Below, piece by piece: positions 22,461-35,044 of a stretch of 64,000 bases of DNA. How positions within the stretch are numbered: the stretch's first letter is position 1; each line of letters begins with the position of its first letter. The stretch is taken from NCBI RefSeq assembly GCF_019279795.1, contig NC_056744.1, positions 900,929,904 to 900,993,903 on the forward strand, read 5' to 3'. The DNA is from Protopterus annectens (Eukaryota; Chordata; Ceratodontiformes; Protopteridae). The notes under the pieces are model-generated. The model saw only the letters and a list, made by a program, of their open reading frames with translations, was not told the DNA's origin and ran no database searches. The position numbers were made by a program, and so were the translations under genes.

Positions 22461-24138
22461 AAGCTTTCTTACTTAGCTCAAGAAATCATGCATTCTATGC
22501 ATGCAGATCAGATTACATTACATCTAATGTGAATAGGCAAGCCTAATTGTGAATGTCAAGTCTCTGATTGGTTAATATAGCATAGTACGCTTCTTTTACA
22601 AGAATTATGAGCTACACTGTCTGCAAACATATTCATGGTTCCCTTTTGTAACAGTGACTATATTTTGTGATCAAATATATACAGAAATGTTATTTTTTTC
22701 TTGTAAACAGTTAATTATAGCCACTATTTCTAGTAAATATACTGTTTTTTTTATAAATAGATCTTTATAAATAACTTTCCTATACAGTTAGCAAGTGTTT
22801 AGTATAGGCTTATACATTTACAGGAAATGCTTATGACTAATGGTAATAACTGTAAGAATACTCAAACACCATACTAAATCCTAGCAAATATAAGTATGAA
22901 TAATTTTGATTGAACTATAATTACTTTGCATTTAATATGTAGATTTCTTTATTGTATCCTAGATATTATTTACATTTCAGACGTCATGTTTTCAGTTATT
23001 ATAAAGTCATGTTTTTAGTATATTAGCAGTTTATGACAGGGAAAGAGGTCAGTAATATCTATGATTTGTGATAACACAACAAACAAGTAATGAGTTTCAG
23101 TATTACCCTATTACTATGGTAGATATTTACAGCTATCTCTATCTTAATTTTGTCTTTGAGTCATTCACTTTTAAGACCTGTTATCCATAATAAGTTTTAA
23201 ATAAATGATGTTTTTTACTAATTTTTGTCATTTTAACTGATGCCAGTTAATTATTATTGATTTTAGTCAGTTATTTAAACGTCTGCTATTCCAAAATATT
23301 AGGAGTTAATTAAGGACAAATATGTCTTATGGAATATTTCTAAAAATCTATGTTAACATCTTTTGGGAATGATACACTCTCACTATGTGCTAACACCCAA
23401 TACTTGTGATTTTTTTATTTAGTGGGAGTTTGTCATGTTAAGATTTATTCAAAAGGCAAGTAAATACAAATGCTAAATGATTCTTTGATTTGTTCAGCCA
23501 TTTTGAAGTTTTTATTAGAACTAATACAGATGACATGCTTAGTTATTTGGGGTAATCATTTAGATTGTTAATAAAGCTAATGTTTCCTTAAGTCTATTGA
23601 GCACTAAATTCAGATTATATATATCCTAATATGTCTTTTGCTTCCTTAGTGAATAATTACTGTACACATTTTTAATGTTTCTAATAATAGTGTATGTAAC
23701 TCATCTCTAAAACCTAACTGGAATCAATATCTGATTAGTTGTTTATCACTACTATTTTTCTATTAATTTATAATATATTCTCCATTTTTTACTTTGTTTT
23801 CATGGGCTCAAACCAACAAAGGTTGATGGTTGGGATAGGTAGTCTGGCATATTTAGTTTTGTTTGCTAGACTAGGAATGTATCTCATTCCATGTATAGGG
23901 TGTATTAAAGTTTATATCAGAGTGAAATATGCTAATTGTTTGTTATTTAACTGTTTTTCTAGTTTTTAAATGCCTGACACAATTGTTTTACTTTTATCTT
24001 TCATGGGGAAAGTTATTTGGATTGAGATAAATAGAAATACAACAATTGATATTCTATTGTCTATTTAGGAAGAGTATTATGTATACAGGATTCTATTAAT
24101 ACAAGTTCCTTTATTATTTATCTTTAAAGAATTCTGAT
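22461..24138 (+). other. L1 inter-ORF spacer, right part
   Basis: About 1.7 kb of strongly AT-rich DNA with no recognisable protein. It lies between the DIRS right end and the ORF2 ATG. It may be genuine L1 spacer or contain an older unrecognised insertion. Confidence 0.45.
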
Positions 24139-27100
24139 ATGGAGTTAACTTTGATATCCTTAAATACTAATGGCTTAAACAACCCATATAAGAGAGCCAA
24201 CCTACTAAGGTATCTTAAACTAAACAAGGCTCAAGTATTTTGTCTCCAAGAGACACTTTAAAATAAATGACACATTTATGCGGGACCCTAAGGAATACAC
24301 AACACTTGCTCAGTCTTCTTATAAAAATAAGACCAGAGTAGGAACAATTCTATGGCAAAAGACTTTCTTAAATCCCCAAATCTTTTACAAACATGTAGAT
24401 AATGATGGACTCATGGCCTTAGTTATACTTAAGTTTAATAATAGAATTTGGACCCTGGTTAATTTATACTGGTTCCCGGGAATGGGGGTTAGACTAGCTT
24501 AGAAACACTTAGACCTTATTACAACTACTTCTAAAGGTAATATTATACTAGGAGGTGATTTCAATTGTGTCACAGATATTACAGAAATTACCAAAAGGAA
24601 ATCTCCTAGACTATTGTCCTCAGCCAAACAGTTAAAAAAATGTACAGAAATGTTTAAAGTAAAAGATACCTTTAATGCTTTGGGACCAAATTCTTTACTA
24701 TTCTCACACCAGGATTATAGACATGGTACCCAAACTAGAATAGATAAAATTTATATCTCACAAGATCTTTATTCTAAAATCTTGAATTTTTCATTACAAC
24801 CTTGTCCCTTTTCAGATCATAATTCACTGTTGTTAACAGTACACTTGGAATTCAATCAATTAGTTATTACTTCAAGGATTCATTCACATATCACAGACAT
24901 TAAAGACTTTAAATCTTGGATAAGTTCTGAACTTCAGCTTTTCTTAGAGATTAATTATAAACCTGAAGCAAACACAATTATGGTTTGGGATTCCCTTAAG
25001 GTCTATCTATATAGTACAACCATTAGCTGGTACAAAAATAAAATTAAAGAATGGGACTCAGAGTTACATCAACTCCAAAATCAAATATTACCTCTTAAAT
25101 CTTATAAAAACTTAATTGCTACAGATAATAAAAAGAAACTAAAAGAAGCAAATAAGAACTACAATGAAATATTATCCCATACGACTAATTTAGCTATGGA
25201 AAAACTGAAATTAAATTCTTATGCTACATCTCCTAAGCATCTTCCTAACCTATCTATGAAAGTTAAGATACAATCAAAAATTAATGACATTGATAGTATC
25301 TTTCATGAAGGGAAAAGGAAAAAAAAAGTCTCAGACATAGGGGACATTCTGGAGGCTTTTAATTATCATTTTGCAGAGTAACATAAAGATAAAATAAGTA
25401 CAAATGAATGTGAGAAGTTAGATAATATAGTTCCCAACATAACAATAATTCCTGAAGAACTTAAGTTAGATCTACAAAAACTATTTCTCAAAAGGAAATT
25501 ATAGATGGGATTAAAGGAAATAAGTCTAATAAAGCACCTGGAATAGATGGCTTAATTATCAAAATGTATAGATTGTTCCCTTCTCCTATAATCTCTCTCC
25601 TACATAAAACCTTTCCTGAAGTTCAAACATTAGAAAATATTCTTCCTCCTTAGAGATATTCTCTAATTTCCTCTATATTAAAAGAGAATAAGGACCCTAA
25701 TCATTGCAACTGATATAGACCAATTTCTTTGTTGAATAATGATTGTAAACTATTTATGTCAATTATGGTCAATAGATTGAAAATACCCATATCTAAAATA
25801 GTTAATGAAGACCAAACTGGTTTCATACATAGCAGGCATACACAGGATAATATTAAAAGAGTATTAACTCTGATAGATTACCTCAATAGAGGAAACCATG
25901 AAGCATTGATAATAGGTCTAGATATTCAAAATACCTTTGACTTTTTAAATTGGGGATATTTATTTAAATTATTACAGTTATTTGATTTTCCCCCTTTTTT
26001 ATAACAATGATAAAGAAAATCTATGAAAATAATCTAGCATATGTCAAATTAGGTCCCTTTACTTCCAAAGCAATCCAAATCGCTAGAGGTACTAGACCCC
26101 ATGTCCCCTATCCTATTTGCTCTGGCCATAGAAATACTTGCCATTTTAATATGTAATAATCCAAAGATAAAAGGTATAAATATATATAACCAATATATTT
26201 CTAAAATAATGATGTTTGCTGATTATGTCTGTCTTACCTTACCCAACTCTAAGGAAGTGTTAGTTGCAGTGAATATAGTAACAACAAATTTCCAAAAAAT
26301 CTCAGGACTCTCCTTCAACAAATCTAAATCAAAATATTTATTATTAAATAAAAAAAGAACATACAGGTTCCAGTTAATCATATTACTGGAAACCAAGTTT
26401 CAACTCTAGACTATTTAGGAATAGTCCTAGGTAAGAATATAGAGGAAACCTTACATCTTAACTATGCTAAAGCCATAGATTTAATCAAGACATTAATAAG
26501 CAAATTGAATATTTTTATAACATTTGATGACAGGTTACAACTGATAAAAATGGTTTTGTTACCTAAAATATTATATATAGCATAAGCCCTTATACTTCCA
26601 CCAGGAAAGAAAAGTCTTAAAGAAATCACTTCAACTCTGATGAAATTCCTGTGGTACCCCAAAAGAAATAGAGTGGCATATTCTCATCATATCAGAAAAT
26701 GGGAACAAGGGGGTTAAAATTCACAGAGATTGAAACTTATATAAAGGCATCTATAATTAAAATAGTGATGAATTGGATAAATCCTAGATACTCTTCCAAT
26801 TGGAAACAGTTACACTCCATTATACTAATGAATGAAAATTGTTTATCAAAGAATGCTTTGGTAACTGACAAAGATAAGATATGACACTATTTACGTTTAA
26901 ATTTACAGTATAGTACAACACAATTAACTAAACTAACACTAATAAACAATATTTTTGATGTGTTTAGAAAATTAATTAACACAAATTTAGATATAAAACT
27001 GTGGAATAAATTTTTAATACCATTTACTACTACAAGGGATTTCTATGATAAAACATATAGAGAGATTTTTGGTTTATGGGAAAATAACCTATTTTGTTGG

Positions 27101-27694
27101 TTGCAATGTACTGAAAACCAACAAGCTTTGAACACACAAAGTATATTGTCAACCTATGCCTTATCCCCTAATGACTGGTTGGTTCTTCAGAGTGTCAAAG
27201 CATACACTAAGGATCTGTGTAGAATAATACATAACTCATCCTTCAAAACCATACCAAAAATGATAAACTGGATTTTTGGAATTCTATATAATAATATCAA
27301 TGTTAAAAATGAATTATCCTATCTATATAACAATTTAATTGTCTATAAGACAGCTCCTAAAGATTCTTACTGGCAATACCTAACTAAACGATTTCAAGTA
27401 TCATTATCAATGGAAGATAAAACAAACATTTTATTTTCAGTTAAACTAACTTCTTACTCACAGTTCTGGAGGATTTTTCATTGGAAATTTCTACACAGAT
27501 CCTTTTTGACACCTGAGAAACTCTCAAAAATAAACCCTTCAAATAGCAAGTTATGTTGGAGATGTCATTTGTCTACTAATGCTGACTGGTCTCATATTTT
27601 TTATGACTGTACTAATATTAAACCATATTGGAATGAGATTAACAAATTTCTTCAAGCTATCTATACTGATATGTTTGTTTTGACAAAGTCTTAA
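24139..27694 (+). pseudogene. L1/Tx1-like ORF2 (AP endonuclease and reverse transcriptase), dead
   Basis: ORF2 proteins nick the target and copy RNA in place. The ATG at 24139 starts MELTLISLNTNGLNNPYKR, the APE N-terminal Asn block, and CLQET holds the catalytic Glu. A stop at 24259-24261 follows. In shifted frames come GGDFNC (about 24555) and FSDHNSLL (about 24812), completing the endonuclease. RT pieces follow: NEDQTGFIHSRHTQDNI (about 25806), IGLDIQNTFDFLNW (motif A), and MMFADYV at about 26209, where the second Asp of the usual xADD is Tyr (TAT at 26224-26226). The C-terminal part (26960-27694) has a CWRCHLSTNADWSHIFYDC zinc-knuckle-like region. Many stops. Confidence 0.9.
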
Positions 27695-28134
27695 ATTTTA
27701 TTGAGTGTTATTAATAGTAATAATATGAAAAAGATGACCTGTATTTGTTGTGGACAATGTAAGCAATAGCCAGAAAATGTATAACTAGAAGATGGAACTC
27801 TAATGTAGCACCCACAATGGAGGATTTCCTATCATCACTAAAGCAATGCATACTAATGGAGAAAAGAACTAAAGAGTTAAGAACTTTTCCTAAGCCATTG
27901 GTCAATAGTCTGTGGAGGAAAGTTGTGAATTTGATTGATACCCTACAGATGGAACCAAACTCTTCCTAACTATCATAGTTTATATATTAACTTATTATTT
28001 AACTACAAATGTTTTTATCTGAATCCTTTTTGTCAGGCTAAATGTAAATACTATAAACAGTTATTGAATGTTATGAATGTATTAAATTATTGTGTTATTT
28101 CATCAAAATAAAAATCATTACAGTAAAAAAAAAT
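27695..28134 (+). other. L1 3' end of ORF2 and 3' untranslated region
   Basis: The frame after 27694 encodes a further Trp-containing C-terminal stretch in another frame (about 27770-27960). It is followed by about 170 bases of AT-rich 3' UTR ending in AAAAAAAAA just before the target duplication. Confidence 0.6.
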
Positions 28135-28235
28135 GAATGCGAGTGCAACTATTTACTGGACCCTTAGCAGAGAGTAAAAACATATTATGTGACCTGTAGA
28201 ATGTAATATGTTCATCTTCCTGAACAGAAAAAAAA

Positions 28236-28800
28236 GGCTCAACTGTGATGGCTACTGAATACTGGACTATTTATAGAGACTAAGTAAAGAAAAAGAACAC
28301 CTTTTGCAGTGTATGTGACTCCTTTACACACAAAATAATGTTCTGTATAGGTTCATAGATTAGTACTGGGCTAACTGCAATTATTGGCCATTATAACCCA
28401 AGCCATTTATCCCACATGATAATCAAACCATGCACATTGTCTATGTAAGGTAATCACCTTAACCACTATGGCAACTTCCCACCTTTGCTTTGAACTAGTA
28501 GAGACACATTTCCTTTTCCTTTTTATATCCTTCTAGAATTAATTTGAATTTGGAGCATTAGTTCTCCCTGTGTGACATATTACCTAACCTAATCTTTGCA
28601 CCTGTTAATGTTTCTTCCCTCTGACTGGACTCACATCTTTGTATATTAGTTGGACCAGTGGTCCTTCTTTAATTAATCTACACCCTCTGCAATCACCCTG
28701 AGGACTCTTTGCATACCTGCTAATTTAGGTCTCACTTTTAGACTTTTTTCTGACACAAAGATTTTTTGGATTTGAAGGCTTAAAATCACTAGTAAAAGCA
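28236..28800 (+). repeat. Diverged direct repeat, copy 1 (partner 30009-30410)
   Basis: Shared landmarks with the downstream copy include GCTCAACT...GGNTACTG, AAGAACACCTTYTGCAGTGTA and CCCTCTGNNTGGANTCACATC. The two copies are about 1.7 kb apart in the same orientation. Copy 1 is interrupted by a SINE. They may be two copies of one dispersed repeat or an old duplication; no coding capacity. Confidence 0.5.
28345..28490 (-). mobile_element. tRNA-headed SINE with CR1-like tail, copy 1
   Basis: On the minus strand: a tRNA-like head (TAGTGGTTAAGGTGATTACC then a B-box-like region), a middle TTATAATGGCCAATAAT, and an end ...CTAATCTATGAACCTAT. The same layout recurs at 46968-47110. The tail words (GAATCTAT) resemble the short repeats at CR1 LINE 3' ends. 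Confidence 0.65.
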
Positions 28801-30008
28801 TTTGCTTACTTTCCTTCATTTATACATTTATGTTCAGTGAGCTATTCTGTCTGTGTGTGGTTTCCATAATCTCTTCTCATAGTCCATGTCCAACCATTGA
28901 TTCAAATTAACCTTCAATGCTGTTGTGCTACTTTCTATGGCTTTATAGCAGTATCTGGGGTCATTTTTCCTCTTCTTCTCTTTCCCGCAGGAAAATGACA
29001 GCACCTGTGTCCATAGGTATTGAATTCCTTATGTTTTGCATGTTAATGCCTCCATTTGGGATACAGAACTACTACTTACACAGTATCCCTCTTTGTTACT
29101 GCATTCACTGACTTGTTCAAAACTTTATTTTGATTTGCTTAATTGCATTGCAGTATGCATTTATTTTATTCTCTAGGCTTTCTTGTTATTTTGAGCAGAA
29201 ATAGAGTCAGTTGCTCACACTTTCACTGTTGGTTTATTAATTTCACTAACTTCCTCCAATCTGCTTTTCACTTGCTTATTTGCATTATATGAACTTTTTA
29301 TTTCATGTGCAAGGGTTTCTTATTATTCATGAATAACAAGAACAAGTTTCAACTGATAATACTGCCCATGTATACTTTTAAATTTACATTTTTTATTTGT
29401 GTTGGTTGTGTCCTCTGGTACAGTTGAATTTGACTGCATTCTACTTGTGGCTGATGAGGTTCATTATCCATTTTTTATTCTTGTACATTGATCTGCATTT
29501 TTAGAATGGGTGTCTGCTTTGTTAGGGTGGGTCTCTATCTGTGTGCTGTAAATACAGAGTCTCTTTCAATTATGTGGTTCTGACATATAACACTAGCTTA
29601 GTGGTACAGCTCCACAGTGATTCATTGTTTCTTTGTTACAGAGTTTGCCTTTTCTTTTATCTTGTCTGACGTGCATTTGAAACTGGCTGTCGTAACTTAT
29701 TAGATGAATTTACAATTGTAAACATTTGGGATGTTTGAATCTCTTGTGTATTTCCTTTATCTGTTCCTTTAATACTTTACTGATCATTATCCTGCCTCAC
29801 ATTCTTGTTCTACTTCATTTGTCTTACCCTGTTTCGCACCTTGATTCTTCTTCCAGTTCCCCATCTGCTTCTCACTCCCATCCCACTTCCCCTACCCTAC
29901 AGCTTCTGTTCTTCTGTACATTTATTCCCACCCTCTGCTAACTTCTCTGTTTTTGTTCTTTTTTTACTGCAAGACTGGTACAGCCACAGTGTGCCCCTCC
30001 TGGTGAAA
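28801..30008. other. No recognised feature
   Basis: T-rich DNA with chance frames only. A pyrimidine-rich run (29840-29960) is low in complexity. Confidence 0.45.
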
Positions 30009-30410
30009 AAAGCTCAACTATCATGGGTACTGGAATGATGAAGACTGGACTGAAAGGGTAGACTCAGAGTAAGAACACCTTCTGCAGTGTAAGCAACTAC
30101 TCTACCCACACATGGCGCTCTCCTGTTCCACTAGTAGGAAATTTTTCCTTTTAATATGCTTCTTGAAAATCTTTGGTGCTATTCTTCCACATGACAGGCA
30201 CATTAGGTGATTTCATCTTCAAACCATCTATTCTCCTTTCCCTCTGTTTGGAATCACATCCTTGACTGTTGTTTAGTGAGACCTTTGCACATCCTTAACC
30301 ACACTACAGCCTTTGCGCTTACATTCACGCTTCACTATAATACTATACTTGTGTCGATTTCCTTTTCTCTTTTAAGCTTCTTTTGTCTGCACTAAGTGAT
30401 TTTGTTTAGG
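30009..30410 (+). repeat. Diverged direct repeat, copy 2 (partner 28236-28800)
   Basis: Aligns in patches with 28236-28800, including GAACACCTTCTGCAGTGTAAG and the CACATCCTTGACTGTTGTTTAG region. It ends at a MITE. Confidence 0.5.
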
Positions 30411-30417
30411 ATTGAAG

Positions 30418-30742
30418 GCATACCTCTCAACCTCTTAGATCAAGAAATCTGGGCAAACCCATAAACAAAAATGGGACAAAAGCCCCAAAATAGGGATACT
30501 TTTTAAATATTGCTGTTACAAACTTAAAAATTTGAAAGAATAACAGGTTTTGCATTAGCATGAATTTTCTGAAGGATACGAATTCTGAAACTCAAATAAA
30601 TGTCTATCATTATTTTCTAACTTCAATCTTTAATGGCTTGCCACTAATTTGCCAGAAAATCACAACTGTATGAAAAACAGACCAAAAATGTGAGGCAAAA
30701 ATCTGGACATTCTGTAAAAATCTGTACAGTTGAGAGATATGC
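30418..30742. mobile_element. Short inverted-repeat MITE (hAT-like ends)
   Basis: The left end GCATACCTCTCAAC is matched by GTTGAGAGATATGC at the right, a 14-bp inverted repeat with one mismatch. TGAAG directly flanks both ends, a possible 5-bp duplication, shorter than the 8 bp expected of hAT. The interior is AT-rich with GGGACAAAAGCCCC-like words and no ORF. Confidence 0.65.
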
Positions 30743-32140
30743 TGAAGGTTGCAAATAAATGAGGAAACCTACTCTGCTACGTAGTGTGACATGCTTCTCT
30801 GATTCTCTACTCCAGTCCATCCCACTCACCCCATGCATCATGTTTAATCAACATAACTCCTCCCACTGAACCATGTGGTTGTTCTCTAATCTATATCATA
30901 TCTCCAACAAATTTTATATCACTTCCCAAAACATGTTTCTCCTAAAATCAGTTTATTTTACATAAGAAAATATATCCCACAACAAAGCTACATGAATTAT
31001 AACATCCATTATCCATTATGATAAAGTTAACATGCTATGCAGACCAAAATCACAAAAACTCAGCTAAAAATAAACATATATTACTATAAAACATAATAAT
31101 TATAAGGCTTTTCCTCCTGCAAACTATCAAACCCATCTCAGCCCCATACACTGGAAAACTACCTTATATGCTAAATCAATGTAAGAACAATATAGGGCCC
31201 AAACATCATAAGTTCCAATTTAATTATCACAACATCAAGGATTTTCTAAAAGTAACATAGTCACCAACTAAACCAGTTTTCTCAAAGAAACTCAAGTAGT
31301 ACATACAAAATTCAGTATGAAAGACTAAGAAACCGAATAAGTCTAAGATAAATTTCTTGCTGCCATGTAGTAATATATACTATCCTAAATGGCAACCAAT
31401 TCTGGCATAGACCTTCTAGTTTAAAATTTTGTCATACTAATGCATTCAGTGTACATAAAGAAAGCATAGGCCTACACTGTCAGAGCGCACTCTACTCCCC
31501 AGACACAACAGCAATTCAAAAACGTGGCTAAACCATGCATACAATACAAATCTGAACTCCTGCTTACACCATGTCCTACAATGACCACACTTCAAAAAGG
31601 GCTGAAGGCATAGCCGCAATATGCACCAGAAAAGGTAGTCCTTACCTTATTTCCCTTATAAATACTATCTTTTGAAAAAGCAAAAATCCTGCTAGCATCA
31701 TAAAAAGTCAACAAATGAAACTCTTTATGCAGAGGTACACTGTACATGCTTTGTGATATCTACCTCAAACAACATATATCAAATTACTTGGATTAACTGA
31801 CTTTATCCAGACAACAATTAGAACTGAAAAATCCACAGATATAGAATGCATTCTGGTCTGGATACTGACATTGTATCCAATAAAATTACCCAAACTGGGC
31901 TCATACAACATACTATTAGTGACCCCATCCCTATACATGTATGGTGCCATCCCAAAATAATGATGAAAAAGTCATCAGCTTTCCTAACTGCTTAATTTGA
32001 TAGACAGGAAAGTTGACTCAATTTGATGCGAGAGCGCTATAATACCAGGATTGGGTTATATGACATTTTCTGGGTACTGTGCAGTCTTGGAGTTGGTATA
32101 TTAAATAGCAGGGTGGTGTATGAGTCAGATAGTTGCGAAG
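30743..32140. other. No recognised feature
   Basis: AT-rich stretch without reading frames over 65 codons and without a repeat I recognise. The last 100 bases may be upstream LINE copy a sequence. Confidence 0.45.
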
Positions 32141-32749
32141 AAATGAGGAAGAAGTCCAAGTGAGCATTCCTAGACTTGAAGAAAGCATATGACAAGATCC
32201 CAAGTAATCTGATTTGGGCAATCCTTCAACGGTTTGAAGTCCGAAAAACATTGATAGAATTTTGCAAGCTATGTACAAGGACCCAATGACATAAGTATGA
32301 AGAGTGTTCACAGTCAGTGAGGGGTTCCCAGTAGGAGTGAGGGGTACAGCAGCATTCAGCTGAGAGCTCACTGCTGTTCATACTAGTGATGGACTATATT
32401 AGCAAACAGGTTGGCGGGGACAGATCAAAAAAACTACTGTATGCAGATGATGTGGCATTACAGGCAAACTGAACAAAAATTTGAACAAATGATAGGGGCA
32501 TGGAATGCAAAACTGAAGACACATGGGATGAAACTGACTACAGAGAAGATAGTTATAAAGGCAGTAAATTGTGAAAATCAGAAGAAGTTAAAAACTGAGA
32601 AAGAATAGGGGAACAGGTTACGAGCTTCACAGTTATCTGGGTAGAACAGTTGAGGTTAAGGGAACTCTGAAAGAGGAGATCAAAGTTAGAATTAGGACAG
32701 CAGCAAAAACTGGCAGAAGGTGTCAGGGATAGTGTGTTATAGAAGAATG

Positions 32750-34694
32750 CCAAGAAACCTGGTGTGACCAGTACTGCTGTATATACAGAAATCTGATGTG
32801 ACCAGTACTGCTATATGTACAGAAACCTGGTGAGACCAGTACTGCTATATGTACAGAAACCTGGTGAGACCAGTACTGTTGTATGTACAGAAACCTGGCA
32901 TGATCAGTACTGCTGTATGTACAGAAATCTGTTGAGACTAATACTGCTGTATGTACAGAAACCTGGTGTGACCAGTACTGCTGTATGTACAAAAACCTGG
33001 TGAGACCAGTACTGCTGTATGTGCAGAAACCTGGTGTGACCAGTACTGGTGTATGTACAGAAACCTGGCATGATCAGTACTGCTGTATATACAGAAATCT
33101 GATGTGACCAGTACTGCTGTATGTACAGAATCCTGGTGTGACCAGTACTGCTATATGTACAGAAACCTGGTGAGACCAGTACTGTTGTATGTACAGAAAC
33201 CTGGCATGATCAGTACTGCTGTATGTACAGAAACCTGGTGAGACCAATACTGCTGTATGTACAGAAACCTGGTGTGACCAGTACTGCTGTATGTACAGAA
33301 ACCTGGTGAGACCAGTACTGCTGTATGTACAGAAACCTGGTGTGACCAGTACTGCTGTATGTACAGAAACCTGGTGTGACCAGTACTGCTGTATGTACAG
33401 AAACCTGGTGTGACCAGTACTGCTGTATGTACAGAAACCTGGTGAGACCAGTACTGGTGTATGTACAGAAACCTGGTGAGACAAGTACTGCTGTATGTAC
33501 AAACACCTGGTGTGACTAGTACTGCTGTATGTACAGAAACCTGGTGAGACCAGTACTGCTGTATGTACAGAAACCTGGTGGGACCGGTACAGCTGTATGT
33601 ACAGAAACTTGGCGTGATCAGTACTGCTGTATGTACAGAAACCTGGTGAGACCAATACTGCTGTATGTATATAAACCTGGTGTGAACAGTACTGCTGTAC
33701 GTACAGAAACCTGGTGTGACCAGTACTGCTGTATGTACAGAAACCTGGTGTGACCAGTACTGCTGTATGTACAGAAACCTGGTGGGACCGGTACAGCTGT
33801 ATGTACAGAAACTTGGCGTGATCAGTACTGCTGTATGTACAGAAACCTGGTGAGACCAATACTGCTGTATGTATATAAACCTGGTGTGACCAGTACTGCT
33901 GTACGTACAGAAACCTGGTGTGACCAGTACTGCTGTATGTACAGAAACCTGGTGTGACCAGTACTGCTGTATGTACAGAAATCTGGTGTGACCAGTACAG
34001 CTGTATGTACAGAAATCTGATGTGACCAGTACTGCTGTATGTACAGAAACCTGGTGTGACCAGTATTGCTGTATGTACAGAAACCTGGTGAAACCAGAAC
34101 TGTTGTATGTACAGAAACCTGGTGTGATCAGTACTGCTGTATGTACAGAAACCTGGTGAGATCAATACTGCTGTATGTACAGAAACCTGGTGTGACCAGC
34201 AGTGCTGTATGTACAGAAACCTGGTGTGACCAGTACTGCTGTATGTACAGAAACCTGGTGTGACCAGTACTGCTGAATGTACAGAAACCTGGTGAGACCA
34301 GTACTGCTGTATGTGCAGAAACCTGGTGTGACCAGTACTGCTGTATGTACAGAAACCTGGTGTGATCAGTACTGCTGTATGTACAGAAACCTGGTGAGAC
34401 CAGTACTGGTGTATGTACAGAAACCTGGTTGAGACCAGTACTGCTGTATGTACAGAAACCTGGTGAGACCAGTACTGCTGTATGTACAGAAACCTGGTGT
34501 GACCAGTACTGCTGTATGTACAGAAACCTGGTGAGACCAGTACTGCTGTATGTACAGAAACCTGGTGTGACCAGTATGCTGTATGTACAGAAACCTGGTG
34601 AGACCAGTACTGCATTATGTACAGAAACCTGATGTGAGCAGTACTGCTGTATGTACTGAAACCTGGTGAGACCAGTACTGCTGTATGTACAGAA
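32750..34694 (+). repeat. 34-bp tandem array (about 57 units) born from LINE RT sequence
   Basis: The unit is TGTATGTACAGAAACCTGG plus TGTGACCAGTACTGC, 34 bp, repeated head to tail with few indels. Main variants are GTGAG versus GTGTG and ATCAG versus CCAG. The unit translates to pieces of the LINE segment RPVLLYG.ETW. A block of six units at 33577-33710 recurs nearly identically from 33781, offset 204 bases, evidence of recent block duplication. Because 34 is not a multiple of 3 and the unit lacks stops on the minus strand, a spurious 513-codon frame crosses it. Confidence 0.97.
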
Positions 34695-34697
34695 GAT

Positions 34698-35039
34698 CTA
34701 TATTATATGATCAAAGCCTTAAATTATCGAACACCTAAAGGCCGATCACAAAATATCGAACCCTTAACATTGAAAACAGCCATTTCCACATAGGAAAACA
34801 ATGCTGTTGACCAAATTAAAAAAAAAAAGTTTTAAACAGAAATGAAGTGGGGGGCTTCACCCCCCTAGCTAAATATACCAACTTCGAGATTGCTTACAGC
34901 GGAGAATGAACAAAATCCGATTAATGCCAAATGACTCATTTCCCTGTGTGGAAACGGCCATTCGCAATTTTCAGACTATGACATTTAGTCATCGACCTTT
35001 AGGTGCTCGATAACCTAAGGTTTCGATCATGTAATAGGG
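34698..35039. mobile_element. G-rich foldback MITE inserted in the 34-bp array
   Basis: The left end CTATATTATATGATCAAAGCC aligns with the reverse complement of the right end (CCTATTACATGATCGAAACC), and the inverted repeat continues for about 55 bp, including ATCGAACACCTAAAGGCCGAT versus ATCGAGCACCTAAAGGTCGAT. The interior has GGGGGGCTTCACCCCCC followed by TAAATATACCAACTTCGAG, shared in layout with the MITEs at 11.2 and 58.2 kb. Array units lie on both sides, so it arrived after the array formed. Confidence 0.85.
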
Positions 35040-35044
35040 AACCA

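Larger units (their letters stand above)
14353..28134 (+). mobile_element. Full-length L1/Tx1-like LINE, split by a DIRS element
   Basis: The 5' end begins with an L1-style leader (GGGGTGGAGCCAAAATGGCC). ORF1 lies at 14560-15371, ORF2 at 24139-27694, and a 3' untranslated region ends in a short A tract at 28125-28133. GAATGTGAGTGCA at 14340-14352 and GAATGCGAGTGCA at 28135-28147 form a 13-bp target duplication with one mismatch, which ties both halves to one insertion. Removing the DIRS element leaves about 7.6 kb. The ORF1-ORF2 gap of about 2.5 kb is unusually long. Both ORFs contain stops, and the RT active site is mutated. Confidence 0.88.

Noticed and set aside
23739-23969. Small membrane protein frame in the L1 spacer
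   Set aside because: Hydrophobic bias follows from AT-rich composition; no conserved feature.
33074-34615. 513-codon open frame on the minus strand
   Set aside because: It only reflects the 34-bp array, whose unit lacks stops in the minus frames. The translated repeat (34-residue period) is antisense to the LINE protein and has no domain.
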